Notes under the pieces: model-generated
Seen by the model: the letters and a program-made list of their open reading frames with translations, nothing else
Told to the model about the DNA's origin: nothing
Databases searched by the model: none
Made by a program: the position numbers and the translations under genes
Assembly (NCBI GenBank): GCA_958366985.1
Contig: CATXDC010000002.1
Span: 164,695 to 228,694, forward strand
From: an uncultured Oscillospiraceae bacterium
GTDB lineage: Bacteria > Bacillota > Clostridia > Oscillospirales > Acutalibacteraceae
Direction of reading: 5' to 3'
Length of the DNA: 64,000 bases
In this document: piece by piece, positions 16,544 through 24,319 of the stretch
Position numbering within the stretch: position 1 is the stretch's first letter
Layout of the letters: every line of letters begins with the position of its first letter

Positions 16544-17728
16544 TTATATACTGTCCGTAAGGGTCTTTACCCAGGATTCAACATATGCATTACCCATTAC
16601 AGGATTACGGAAAAAAGTAGCGTGAATAACTTTGTTTCCCTTTTGTATTACAACATTTACAGATTTCACCGGCATTGTATATGCAGCTACATAATCCGCT
16701 TCTGATGATGAAATCTCCATGTCCTGTGCATCATCTTTTCTGTGGTCGTAGCGGTAATAATCCTCTGCCACCTGTCTTGCGAGAGATTCATTCATCATTT
16801 CGTGATAGTCTACAGTCATGAAACATGAAAATTCGTTTTCGTTTATATATGTCGCATTAATTTGTTCATACCAGTATATATTTTTCGAGGAAAGTAAACT
16901 CCGCCACTGACCGAAATCGGTGGATGTGACTTCTTTTACTGAAATATCATGCTCCGGTGTTTCGTTATATAGTAAATCCTCGACTGTTGCAAATGGAATA
17001 TCATTGTCATAGCCTTTTGTAGGAATTTTTGACGGCAAAAACACAAATACTGAAATCAGAGCCGATATAAGAAGCACAATGGTCAGAAATTTGCCCATAA
17101 GATAAACAAAAGCACGGTTTTTTATCTTTTTCTGATGATTAAGAGTGCCGTTTTCTTTCAGTGTCTTTTGAAGTTTTTTGATTCGTATAATTTCTGAAAA
17201 GATATTGAATAGACTTGAAAGGATAATAAATGCATATATAATCGAAGATATAAATAAAGTCTCAACTATGGCAATAGTTCCTTTTTGGATGAATTCCGGT
17301 AAAAAAATCAGTATCCAGATTGCAATTGGAATAAGTTCTTTGAGTTTTTTCTTAATAAGTATGTTAAGTGAATAAGCCTGTACCTCGGGGTCAGTGTTCA
17401 GCTCCCTTGTGTGGGGTTTAAGTGAGCGGTAAATATAGAAAGCTCCGCACTTAACCACAAATTCCCAGCCGTATTTTTCATTGAGTTCTCTTGCTGATTC
17501 TTCCGGCTCTCCAGCATCGCTCCACTCTCCTTCTCCTTCGGGCGATGCTTCAAGACGGTAGCTTATGTTCTGAGGTTCAGTTTCTTCAAAGTAAAGACAT
17601 CCAAAACGCATGGGATGGCTTTTAAGTATATAGCCTTTTTGCGCCATGTCTGTAAGCCAGCTTTCAATTCCCTCAACATCATAGGGATGGCACGGAAGAT
17701 GACGGCGTACCCATTTGTTTATTTTCAT
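16544..17728 (-). CDS. DUF2812 membrane protein
   Basis: A 394-residue protein. The N-terminal cytoplasmic DUF2812 domain (about 1-115) carries VEGIESWLTDMAQKGYIL and FEETEPQNISYRLEA. Two paired membrane regions follow (about 130-185 and 205-230), then an external C-terminal domain of about 160 residues ending FFRNPVMGNAYVESW. DUF2812 genes typically sit beside a PadR regulator, as here, with only 3 bp between them. The function of the family is not established; a membrane stress or antimicrobial response role is a guess. Confidence 0.8.
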   Translation of the reverse strand: MKINKWVRRHLPCHPYDVEGIESWLTDMAQKGYILKSHPMRFGCLYFEETEPQNISYRLEASPEGEGEWSDAGEPEESARELNEKYGWEFVVKCGAFYIYRSLKPHTRELNTDPEVQAYSLNILIKKKLKELIPIAIWILIFLPEFIQKGTIAIVETLFISSIIYAFIILSSLFNIFSEIIRIKKLQKTLKENGTLNHQKKIKNRAFVYLMGKFLTIVLLISALISVFVFLPSKIPTKGYDNDIPFATVEDLLYNETPEHDISVKEVTSTDFGQWRSLLSSKNIYWYEQINATYINENEFSCFMTVDYHEMMNESLARQVAEDYYRYDHRKDDAQDMEISSSEADYVAAYTMPVKSVNVVIQKGNKVIHATFFRNPVMGNAYVESWVKTLTDSI

Positions 17729-17731
17729 AAC

Positions 17732-18055
17732 TCAGCCCTCCTGTTCTTTAGCTGCGTTTTCTGCATCGTAAATGCAGTGCTTTAGCCTTTCAACCTCTTC
17801 TTTGTATGCCTGCAAGCCCTTTTCGGTAATCTTATAGGTGCGTTTTCTGCCCTCAACCTGAATTTCCTTTATATATTTTTCTTTCTCAAATTTTGAAAGA
17901 ATGGTGTAAAGTGTGGCAGGACCCATTTGAATTCTTCCCTCTGTGCGGCTGTCAATATAGTCCGCAATATCAATTCCGCACATGGGCTTATGACATAATG
18001 CCATGAGTACATAAAACATGGATTCTGTCAGGGATTCCATAGCTTTTCTCGGCAA
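17732..18055 (-). CDS. PadR-family transcriptional regulator
   Basis: A 107-residue winged-helix repressor. It begins with SMFYVLMALCHKPMCGIDIADYI and has the wing MGPATLYTILSKFEKEKYIKEIQVEGRKRTYKITEKG, as in the short PadR-s2 class. The start is TTG behind AAGGAGG. It directly precedes the DUF2812 gene and very likely controls it and itself: a 32-bp inverted repeat lies on the promoter upstream. Confidence 0.92.
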   Translation of the reverse strand: MPRKAMESLTESMFYVLMALCHKPMCGIDIADYIDSRTEGRIQMGPATLYTILSKFEKEKYIKEIQVEGRKRTYKITEKGLQAYKEEVERLKHCIYDAENAAKEQEG

Positions 18056-18076
18056 GGTGCTGCCTCCTTTCAGTTC

Positions 18077-18121
18077 AATATCGTTTAATGATATTATATA
18101 ACGATATTAGCTTTGCCGCAA
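18077..18121 (-). promoter_or_regulatory. PadR-DUF2812 promoter with overlapping operator
   Basis: On the minus strand TTGCGG (18116-18121), a 17-bp spacer and TATAAT (18093-18098) form the promoter. AATATCGTT (18077-18085) and AACGATATT (18100-18108), a 9-bp perfect inverted repeat with 14-bp spacing, bracket the -10 box. Autorepression by PadR is inferred. Confidence 0.75.
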
Positions 18122-18212
18122 TTATCTATTCTCAACAAAAATAACTGTTTTCTTTTGTTTAAGTGAATTTTATGGTACAATACGGGTGTAAATTCACAGG
18201 AAGGAGAATGAT

Positions 18213-18971
18213 ATGAAAAAGCTTATATCATGGAATGTTAACGGTTTGAGAGCCTGTGTGGGCAAAGGATTTTTTGAGGCTATGGCTTCCCTCGAGCCGG
18301 ATGTTATATGTATACAGGAAACCAAATTACAATCGGGACAGCTTGAAATGCCTGAGGACGGCTATTTCCGTTACTGGAACTATGCAGAGAAAAAGGGATA
18401 TTCTGGAACGGCGATTTTCACAAAGGAGGAGCCTCTTTCAGTAAATTACGGATTGGGAGAACTCCTTGAGGATAACGAGGGCAGAGTAATAACATTGGAG
18501 TTCCCGGAGTATTATCTTATAAATGTATATACACCCAATGCACAAAGGGAGCTTGCAAGGCTGGATTACAGAATGAAATGGGATGATGCATTTCGTGAAT
18601 ATGCGGCAAAGCTTTCTGAGAAAAAGGGAGTTGTCGTATGCGGCGATATGAATGTTGCCCATAACGAAATAGATCTCAAAAATCCCAAAACAAATCGAGG
18701 CAACGCAGGCTTTTCCGATGAGGAAAGGGAGAAGTTTACAAAGTTTCTCGATGCCGGATTCATAGATTCATTCAGGTATTTTTATCCGGACCTTGAGGGT
18801 GCGTATTCCTGGTGGTCATATATGTTCAATGCCAGAAAAAACAATGCAGGATGGCGTATTGACTATTTCTGTGTGTCGGAAAACATGAAAGATAATCTTG
18901 TTTCCGCTGCAATACATCCTGAGGTTTTCGGTTCGGACCACTGTCCCGTTGAAGTTGTTTTGAATTTATGA
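18213..18971 (+). CDS. xth: Exodeoxyribonuclease III
   Basis: A 252-residue enzyme of the ExoIII/AP-endonuclease family. It starts MKKLISWNVNGLRACV (metal-binding Asn), then VICIQETKL (metal Glu), VVCGDMNVAHNEIDL (active-site Asp and Asn) and FGSDHCPVEV (catalytic Asp-His). It repairs abasic sites and 3'-blocked ends. ATG start behind GGAAGGAGAAT. Single gene. Confidence 0.96.
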   Translation: MKKLISWNVNGLRACVGKGFFEAMASLEPDVICIQETKLQSGQLEMPEDGYFRYWNYAEKKGYSGTAIFTKEEPLSVNYGLGELLEDNEGRVITLEFPEYYLINVYTPNAQRELARLDYRMKWDDAFREYAAKLSEKKGVVVCGDMNVAHNEIDLKNPKTNRGNAGFSDEEREKFTKFLDAGFIDSFRYFYPDLEGAYSWWSYMFNARKNNAGWRIDYFCVSENMKDNLVSAAIHPEVFGSDHCPVEVVLNL

Positions 18972-19082
18972 ATTTTGTTGTGAGATTGTAAACAATGGCT
19001 GAAAAATTTGAAATTGATGTTTTCTCATGGTAAAATGAGAAAGCGCTTAGTGTAAGAATATCCAATTAAGGGAGGTATTTCC

Positions 19083-20639
19083 TTGTCAGATTTTAAAGAA
19101 AAAGAAAAGGGCGAAGGTTTGCCGGAAGAGAATAATCCGGCAGCTGCTGAATCTGAGACAGATGCAAAGGCACTGTCTGATGAAGCAAATAAGCCTGCTG
19201 AAGAAAAAACGGAAAAAGAGGAACTTGAAGAGCTTGCGGCTTTGTTCCAGCAGGAGCTTAATAAGGCAAAGGAGCAGGCGGAAAAGAATAGTTCAATTTC
19301 CGACTGGGACAATCTTGCCACAGTTAACCGTACCGTTGATGGAATAGAAACTGAAGAGTCTGTGTCTGATGAAAAGACAGATTCAGAATCTGAAAAAGTT
19401 TCCGAGAAAGAAGCAGAGTCTGAGGAAGAAGCAGACGAATCTCTGTGCATTCGCTGCGGAGTCAATGAACGTAAGACCGATGAAAACGGTGAATTTGTCA
19501 GCGATTACTGTGAGGAATGTGAAAAAGCACGTCTTAAAACTCATGTAAGCTGGATAGGAGCTGTTCTCTTTATACTTGCAGTTGCTGTTATGATTTTTGC
19601 AGGCAGAGATTTTGCAAAATCAGCCGACAGCTTCAAGGCGGTTTTGGAAGCAGATGCGCTGAGAATGGATAAAAAGTACACATCTGCTATGGATGCATAC
19701 TATACCTGCCTTTCATCTGGCAACGACAGCGGATATGTAATTAAAAATATGCTCAAATGCTATGAGCCTGGCGATCAGATCGTATACGCTTCTCAGATAA
19801 TCACTCAGCTTGGATATGATGAAGAAGCTTTAGGTAAGCCGTGGAATTCATATCTTAAAAAGCTTTATGATAAATCTGAAAAGTTAAATGCTACGGCTAC
19901 CGCTGCTTCACAGGCAATAACTGACGCCACTGATGATGAAGGTAAGCTCGATTATGATGCAGCAGTTAAAGCTTTGGATGAGCTTGCTGCCAATGAGGAA
20001 TATGATCCTGCAGTTGTTCAGTATTACCGTTATTATGCGGCTTCCCTTGCTTCAAAGAGCGTGGATGAACTTATTCAAATTATTTCTGCAAATCAGTCTT
20101 ATATAGACGAATATCCCTGGCTCTTCCTTCCGAAGCTTGCAACTCTTAAAGTAAGAGCGGGCGATTCAGAGGGAGCACTGGCACTTTGTGATGAAATGCT
20201 TAAATTCAATCAGGAGTTTGCAGATGCATACATTGTAAGAATTTACAATGCAAGAATGAATAAGGATTACGAAAAAGCTATTTCAGAAGCGGATGCTGCC
20301 GCAAAGCTGTTTAACGGAAGCGAAGGCGGAGACGGAGCAGTTAATACTTATGCTCTCGGTGAAATTTATCGTCAGCGCAGTATAGCTTGTCTTCTTGCAG
20401 GAAAAACCGAAGAGGGCATAGAATATGCTGAAAAGTCTCAGAACACATATCAGTCAGTAGACAGCACCAACCTTTTGGGTATCTGCTATATACTCAATAA
20501 GGATGAGACTAAATACAAGGAAACCCAGGAATTCCTTGAAGGCTACGGATACACATATCTTACTGATGTTACAAACTTCAAGGCAGGCAAAGTAACCCTT
20601 GAAGAAATCTTTCTTGAGGACGGAGGGGAGCTTCAGTGA
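19083..20639 (+). CDS. Zinc-ribbon/TPR-type single-pass membrane protein
   Basis: A 518-residue protein in four parts: a highly acidic Glu/Ser/Lys-rich N-terminus (1-120), a zinc ribbon (about 121-142: CIRCG ... CEECE), one membrane segment (about 155-177: WIGAVLFILAVAVMIFAG), and a long helical C-terminus with TPR-like repeats (residues about 190-510, such as AYYTCLSSGN, GALALCDEMLKFNQEFADAYI, KAISEADAAAKLF). I do not recognise a named family; the layout suggests a scaffold with an external TPR domain. The start is TTG behind GGGAGGTATTTCC. The next gene begins inside its stop region, so the pair is one operon. Confidence 0.7.
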   Translation: MSDFKEKEKGEGLPEENNPAAAESETDAKALSDEANKPAEEKTEKEELEELAALFQQELNKAKEQAEKNSSISDWDNLATVNRTVDGIETEESVSDEKTDSESEKVSEKEAESEEEADESLCIRCGVNERKTDENGEFVSDYCEECEKARLKTHVSWIGAVLFILAVAVMIFAGRDFAKSADSFKAVLEADALRMDKKYTSAMDAYYTCLSSGNDSGYVIKNMLKCYEPGDQIVYASQIITQLGYDEEALGKPWNSYLKKLYDKSEKLNATATAASQAITDATDDEGKLDYDAAVKALDELAANEEYDPAVVQYYRYYAASLASKSVDELIQIISANQSYIDEYPWLFLPKLATLKVRAGDSEGALALCDEMLKFNQEFADAYIVRIYNARMNKDYEKAISEADAAAKLFNGSEGGDGAVNTYALGEIYRQRSIACLLAGKTEEGIEYAEKSQNTYQSVDSTNLLGICYILNKDETKYKETQEFLEGYGYTYLTDVTNFKAGKVTLEEIFLEDGGELQ

Positions 20640-21163
20640 AAATGATAGGATTTATAATTAAGGTGCTCACTTTTCCGGGAGCTTACCTGCACGGATACTG
20701 GGAGCATATAATGTGCAAGACATATGACTGCCCGGTTGACGATAACCGTTATTTTACAAAAGGCGAAATGTGCGGTCATGTTGACCATGAGTTTTTCCCC
20801 ACAGCGGCAAGACAGTTCCTTTTCTGCTTCTTCCCGATGCTGTTTAATCTCTTCTTAGGTTTTGCAATAGGTATTCCGGCAGTTATAAGAATTTTCTTTG
20901 TTGGCGGAGAACAGTGGTATCACTATGTTCTGCTGTGGCTTGGAATTTCATTCCTTACAAATCTCTTCCCGCTCATTGATGACGCAATGGCAATGTGGGA
21001 GGGACTCTATAACAGCGATAAGAACATTTTTGTAAAAATCATTGCAGCACCCCTTTATGCAATAATCTATGCAGGTGCATATCTCAACACTTGGGGACTT
21101 ACTGTTATAACAAGTGCTCTTGCACTGTATTATTTCCCTCTTATCGGAATTTTGTTTGTATAA
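20636..21163 (+). CDS. Integral membrane protein, unknown function
   Basis: A 175-residue protein with about four membrane segments. It begins with FPGAYLHGYWEHIMCKTYDCP, which recalls the start of DUF3267/M50-like membrane proteins, but the HExxH zinc motif is absent (H19 and H24 with Glu at 23), so I do not call it a protease. The GTG start overlaps the preceding stop codon by four bases and has GGAGGGG at good spacing; an ATG two codons later is the alternative. It probably works with the TPR membrane protein encoded upstream. Confidence 0.65.
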   Translation: MKMIGFIIKVLTFPGAYLHGYWEHIMCKTYDCPVDDNRYFTKGEMCGHVDHEFFPTAARQFLFCFFPMLFNLFLGFAIGIPAVIRIFFVGGEQWYHYVLLWLGISFLTNLFPLIDDAMAMWEGLYNSDKNIFVKIIAAPLYAIIYAGAYLNTWGLTVITSALALYYFPLIGILFV

Positions 21164-21183
21164 ATTCTTAATAGCAAACACTG

Positions 21184-21220
21184 GAAAACTATCGCTTAAT
21201 GGCGGTAGTTTTCTTTTTAT
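21184..21220 (+). terminator. Terminator of the TPR/membrane protein operon
   Basis: GAAAACTATCGC pairs with GCGGTAGTTTTC (one G-T pair) around a 6-base loop, followed by TTTTTAT. Confidence 0.85.
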
Positions 21221-21302
21221 GTAAATGATTTGATGTGATTTATAAAGGTGTGATATACTTAAAATAGCAAGCGTTATAGTTATGAAAATTGGAGAACAAG
21301 CA

Positions 21303-22127
21303 GTGAAGTATAATGACTTTTTTTTGAAGAGTATAACCGAAAACGGAGATACAACTGATAGAATATTTCTTAACACTTTCGGAGTGAAAAAAGAAAAGAT
21401 TTGCAAAAATGTGATTATATCTCCCGGCTGGAATCCGGAGCGGATATTCGATATGGATAAAGCAGAAGAAATAGTATCATCAAGTCCGTTGCTTGGATTT
21501 AAAGTATGGAATATTTCTTTTGCGGACTTAACTATAACCTATGTAAGAACTGGACATGGTGCACCTATGGTTCTTGATGCAGTGCTAATGCTTGGTATGA
21601 CTGAGTGTAAAAACATTTTGTTTCTCAGCTCCATTGGTGCTTTATCGGAAAAAATTAAGGTAGGGGATATTATTATTCCGGAATGTGCGGTTTGCGGTGA
21701 CGGAGCAAGCCGATATATTGGTTCCGGAAAAGATTTATCAGATATGTTCGGTGAAAAAGTATATCCAAATAAGGATGCCATAAAATCGTTATCCCGTATC
21801 ACTGAAACCTGCTGTAAGAAAAATGACGCTGTATGGCATTACGGTAAAACATTTTGTGCTGATACAATTATGGCTCAGTACGGATATATTAAAAATATAA
21901 TTGATATGGGCTGCAACAGTATAGATATGGAAACTGCTGCGGTTTTCAGAGCAGCCGTATTAACAGGTGTGTCTGCTTCTGCAATAATGCTGGTATCAGA
22001 TAATACAGTTTTAAATAAATCGCTTTTATCCGGTAAAATTGATGAGAAAGAAAAGCTTTACCGAAGGTATGTGCGGGGAACAATTATTCCTGAAATAGTG
22101 AAAAATTATTTCGGAGAGATGTTTTAA
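21303..22127 (+). CDS. Nucleoside phosphorylase (PNP/UDP family)
   Basis: A 274-residue enzyme of the PNP_UDP_1 superfamily. Visible motifs are the phosphate/ribose loop region VRTGHGAPMVLDAVLMLG, FLSSIGALSEKIKVGDIIIPE, and the nucleoside-binding MGCNSIDMETAAVFRAA with its conserved Met-Glu. These enzymes split purine nucleosides or uridine with phosphate for base salvage. The base cannot be assigned with confidence. The GTG at 21303 has GGAG eight bases upstream; an ATG seven codons earlier lacks a ribosome binding site. Single gene, immediately before a tRNA gene. Confidence 0.8.
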   Translation: MKYNDFFLKSITENGDTTDRIFLNTFGVKKEKICKNVIISPGWNPERIFDMDKAEEIVSSSPLLGFKVWNISFADLTITYVRTGHGAPMVLDAVLMLGMTECKNILFLSSIGALSEKIKVGDIIIPECAVCGDGASRYIGSGKDLSDMFGEKVYPNKDAIKSLSRITETCCKKNDAVWHYGKTFCADTIMAQYGYIKNIIDMGCNSIDMETAAVFRAAVLTGVSASAIMLVSDNTVLNKSLLSGKIDEKEKLYRRYVRGTIIPEIVKNYFGEMF

Positions 22128-22135
22128 AATTTTTC

Positions 22136-22164
22136 TTGACTTTTTGCACTGACTGAGTTATAAT
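22136..22164 (+). promoter_or_regulatory. Promoter of tRNA-Val
   Basis: TTGACT, a 17-bp spacer and TATAAT, 20 bp upstream of the tRNA. The -35 box starts 8 bp after the stop codon of the phosphorylase gene. Confidence 0.9.
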
Positions 22165-22184
22165 TTCTCTTGCATTTGCGAAAT

Positions 22185-22260
22185 GGACGTTTAGCTCAGT
22201 TGGTAGAGCATTTGCTTGACGTGCAAAGGGTCAGCGGTTCAAGTCCGTTAACGTCCACCA
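22185..22260 (+). tRNA. tRNA-Val (GAC)
   Basis: A complete 76-base cloverleaf: acceptor GGACGTT/AACGTCC, D-arm GCTC...GAGC, anticodon stem TTTGC/GCAAA with loop TTGACGT (anticodon GAC, reads GUC), T-loop TTCAAGT and an encoded CCA end. Single tRNA with its own promoter and terminator. Confidence 0.97.
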
Positions 22261-22292
22261 AAAGCCTGTATGTTTTCATACAGGCTTTTTTC
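22261..22292 (+). terminator. tRNA terminator
   Basis: AAAAGCCTGTATG and CATACAGGCTTTT form a 13-bp stem with a TTTT loop and a T-run. Confidence 0.95.
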
Positions 22293-22618
22293 TTTTGCAA
22301 ATGGCGAACCTAATTAAATAAAATAAAACGGATTTACTTCAAAGAAGAGGATAAGACTGTTGAAAATTAAATCCTGTAAAATCCTTGCGGTACGGGTTAT
22401 CCCGTACCGCTTTATGTTTTCTTGTTATGCCAAATTTCGATTTTTATATTGGTTAAAGTGGCTTGAAAAACGTCTGACTTTTCCTATGTTAATTTGTCGG
22501 AAAGTTGGACGTACAGTGCATGTGATGCTGTTTCAATTTATTAAAGACATTCATTGTGTAAAATGCGCAACACACCATATGATCTGTTGTGTAAATACAC
22601 ATAATTTTAATTAATAGA
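22293..22618. other. Gene-free stretch with one strong hairpin
   Basis: No convincing gene lies here; an open frame from 22360 has a TTG start without a ribosome binding site and an odd composition. The stretch holds a perfect 10-bp hairpin at 22387-22410 (GCGGTACGGG, TTAT, complement) followed by TTTATG. It could be a second terminator or part of a decayed sequence. I see nothing else. Confidence 0.5.
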
Positions 22619-22666
22619 TTGATTTTTTTAGAATCAAGTGCTATATTCTAATCGAACAATGTTCGA
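22619..22666 (+). promoter_or_regulatory. TetR gene promoter and palindromic operator
   Basis: TTGATT (22619), a 17-bp spacer and TATATT (22642-22647) form a promoter. Directly downstream lies a perfect 15-bp palindrome, TCGAACA-A-TGTTCGA (22652-22666), over the expected transcription start. This is the classic place for a TetR autorepressor site. Confidence 0.75.
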
Positions 22667-22690
22667 CAAAAATATAACAAGGTGTTTCCA

Positions 22691-23248
22691 ATGGAAAATA
22701 ATGAAACAAAAACTAAGATAAAACAGGCTGTCATAGATATTTTAAAATACGACAGCGATAAAAAGCTGAATATGCGAAATATCTCACAGGAGACAGGACT
22801 GTCGCCGGGGACAATATACTACCATTTTCCCAATAAAGCTGAAATAGTAATAGAAGTGGTCGATGAACTTTGGAGCGAGTGTTTTGAAAATATCCCGCAT
22901 AAAAGTTTTGACGTAAAGATAACGTCGGCTTTGGGACAGCTTTATGAGCATATCTTAAAATACTTTTTATCTTTTCGTGACAACTGGATAAAAGAGCTTT
23001 CAAAGTTAGGCCGTGACGAAGCAGCGGACGGACGGCGCTTCGAAGCAGGGTATATGGTTAGACTAAAGGGGATTATAACTGAAATACTGACGGAAAGGGA
23101 GTCTCAGATATCAAAAGGGTGTTTAAGTGTTCTGACAATGCCGCAAATAGTCGATTTTGTCTACATAAACTTTATGGCAAATATTAAAAACGGCGAACAG
23201 GACAGCAAAAATTTAATGTATGTAATAGAAAAGGTAATTTGCCGATAA
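22691..23248 (+). CDS. TetR/AcrR-family transcriptional regulator
   Basis: A 185-residue regulator. The N-terminal helix-turn-helix (about residues 10-50) contains MRNISQETGLSPGTIYYHFPNKAEIV, typical of TetR. The C-terminal ligand domain is unassigned. The ATG at 22691 follows AAGGTGTTTCC; an upstream in-frame GTG is part of that site. It directly precedes a flavin-reductase-like gene, which it probably controls together with itself through the palindrome at 22652. Confidence 0.9.
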   Translation: MENNETKTKIKQAVIDILKYDSDKKLNMRNISQETGLSPGTIYYHFPNKAEIVIEVVDELWSECFENIPHKSFDVKITSALGQLYEHILKYFLSFRDNWIKELSKLGRDEAADGRRFEAGYMVRLKGIITEILTERESQISKGCLSVLTMPQIVDFVYINFMANIKNGEQDSKNLMYVIEKVICR

Positions 23249-23294
23249 GGTAATTTATTTTTATAATATGTTAAATCAAAAAAGGAGAATGATT

Positions 23295-24212
23295 ATGGAT
23301 AAGACATCGTTAAAGAGTATAAGAATAGTGGATAATTTTTATCAGACATCCAGCTTTTTCCCAATGCCTACACTGCTGGTAGGAACTTTAGCTGAGGACG
23401 GTTCAACTACATTCGGCGCATATTCCCTGTGCTTCCCGTTTTACATTGCCGGAAAGGACTACTATGCAATGATTTTAAATTGCCGCAACAGCTCCAATAC
23501 TTGCAAAAACATACTCAGAACAGGCAAGGCAACATTGAATTTTATACCTGATGACAAAAAGATTCTTCGAGAAGTTGTTAGACTCGGATTCCCGGGAGAC
23601 GAAGCAAAGGAAAAGATGAAGGACTGTTTTTTGACCCTAAAGGACGGAGAGATGCAGTCACTTTATCCTGACGAGAAATTCCCGAAGTTAATTGAGGAAA
23701 GTTTCCAGGTGTTCGAGTGCAGCTGGGTGAAGGAAATAGACGGAGCACAGGACGACAAAGTTCAGGAAGTATATGAGGGACCGTTCCATACATGCAACGG
23801 AATCACTTCTCCTCACGGTGCACATTTTATCTTAAAAATAGATAAGATTTTGCTTAAAGAAAAATATCGTGACGCTATTGTCAACGGAGTAAAAGCTTCA
23901 GCATTTCCTCCTGTTCCCGTAGATTATGGATACCGTGACAGCAAGAATTTCTGGATTGCAAGGAAAAAGCATCCCTATGCTGAAACTGTTCAGGCTAAGG
24001 CTGTGGATGTTCAGTCGGTTATGTATGCTGCAAACCGTATAGATCCAAGAGTTCAGTTTTCCAAAGAGGCGTGCGAGACTATGACTAAGGTCCCACGAAT
24101 TTTCCTCAATACTGCTCTTAAGGGCTGCGTTGATTGGGCTCTTGCTCACGATGTATCGCTCTTATTGCCTGAGCACATGGAGCAGATAAGAAATAAACAC
24201 GCCGACGAATAA
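23295..24212 (+). CDS. Flavin reductase-like (flavoredoxin-type) FMN-binding protein
   Basis: A 305-residue protein with a flavin-reductase-like domain in the N-terminal two thirds. TLLVGTLAEDGSTTFGAYSLCFPF, then NCRNSSNTCKNILRTGKATLNFI match the FMN-binding split-barrel pattern, and HFILKIDKILL the later strand. Such proteins pass electrons to or from FMN, but the partner is unknown. A C-terminal extension of about 80 residues is longer than in simple flavoredoxins. The ATG at 23295 follows GGAGAATGATT. It is likely controlled by the TetR regulator encoded 46 bp upstream, so its substrate may be the inducer or a related small molecule. Confidence 0.8.
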   Translation: MDKTSLKSIRIVDNFYQTSSFFPMPTLLVGTLAEDGSTTFGAYSLCFPFYIAGKDYYAMILNCRNSSNTCKNILRTGKATLNFIPDDKKILREVVRLGFPGDEAKEKMKDCFLTLKDGEMQSLYPDEKFPKLIEESFQVFECSWVKEIDGAQDDKVQEVYEGPFHTCNGITSPHGAHFILKIDKILLKEKYRDAIVNGVKASAFPPVPVDYGYRDSKNFWIARKKHPYAETVQAKAVDVQSVMYAANRIDPRVQFSKEACETMTKVPRIFLNTALKGCVDWALAHDVSLLLPEHMEQIRNKHADE

Positions 24213-24284
24213 AAATTTTCATTGTGCAATAATATTTACATATAATCCGGAACAGATGCCGTGAATTTTCCACAGGATAAAGTA

Positions 24285-24316
24285 AAAGCCGCTTTTTAAA
24301 AAGCGGCTTTGTTTTT
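24285..24316. terminator. Bidirectional terminator
   Basis: AAAGCCGCTTTT pairs with AAAAGCGGCTTT, then GTTTTTTC, between the flavin protein gene and convergent hflX. Confidence 0.9.
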
Positions 24317-24319
24317 TCT

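Noticed and set aside
20636..21163. M50-type membrane metalloprotease
   Set aside because: The His and Glu spacing (HGYWEH) is not HExxH, and no second metal-binding motif is seen.
22360..22614. Open frame of 84 codons after tRNA-Val
   Set aside because: TTG start without a ribosome binding site, a strong hairpin inside the frame, and unusual composition; no recognisable pattern.
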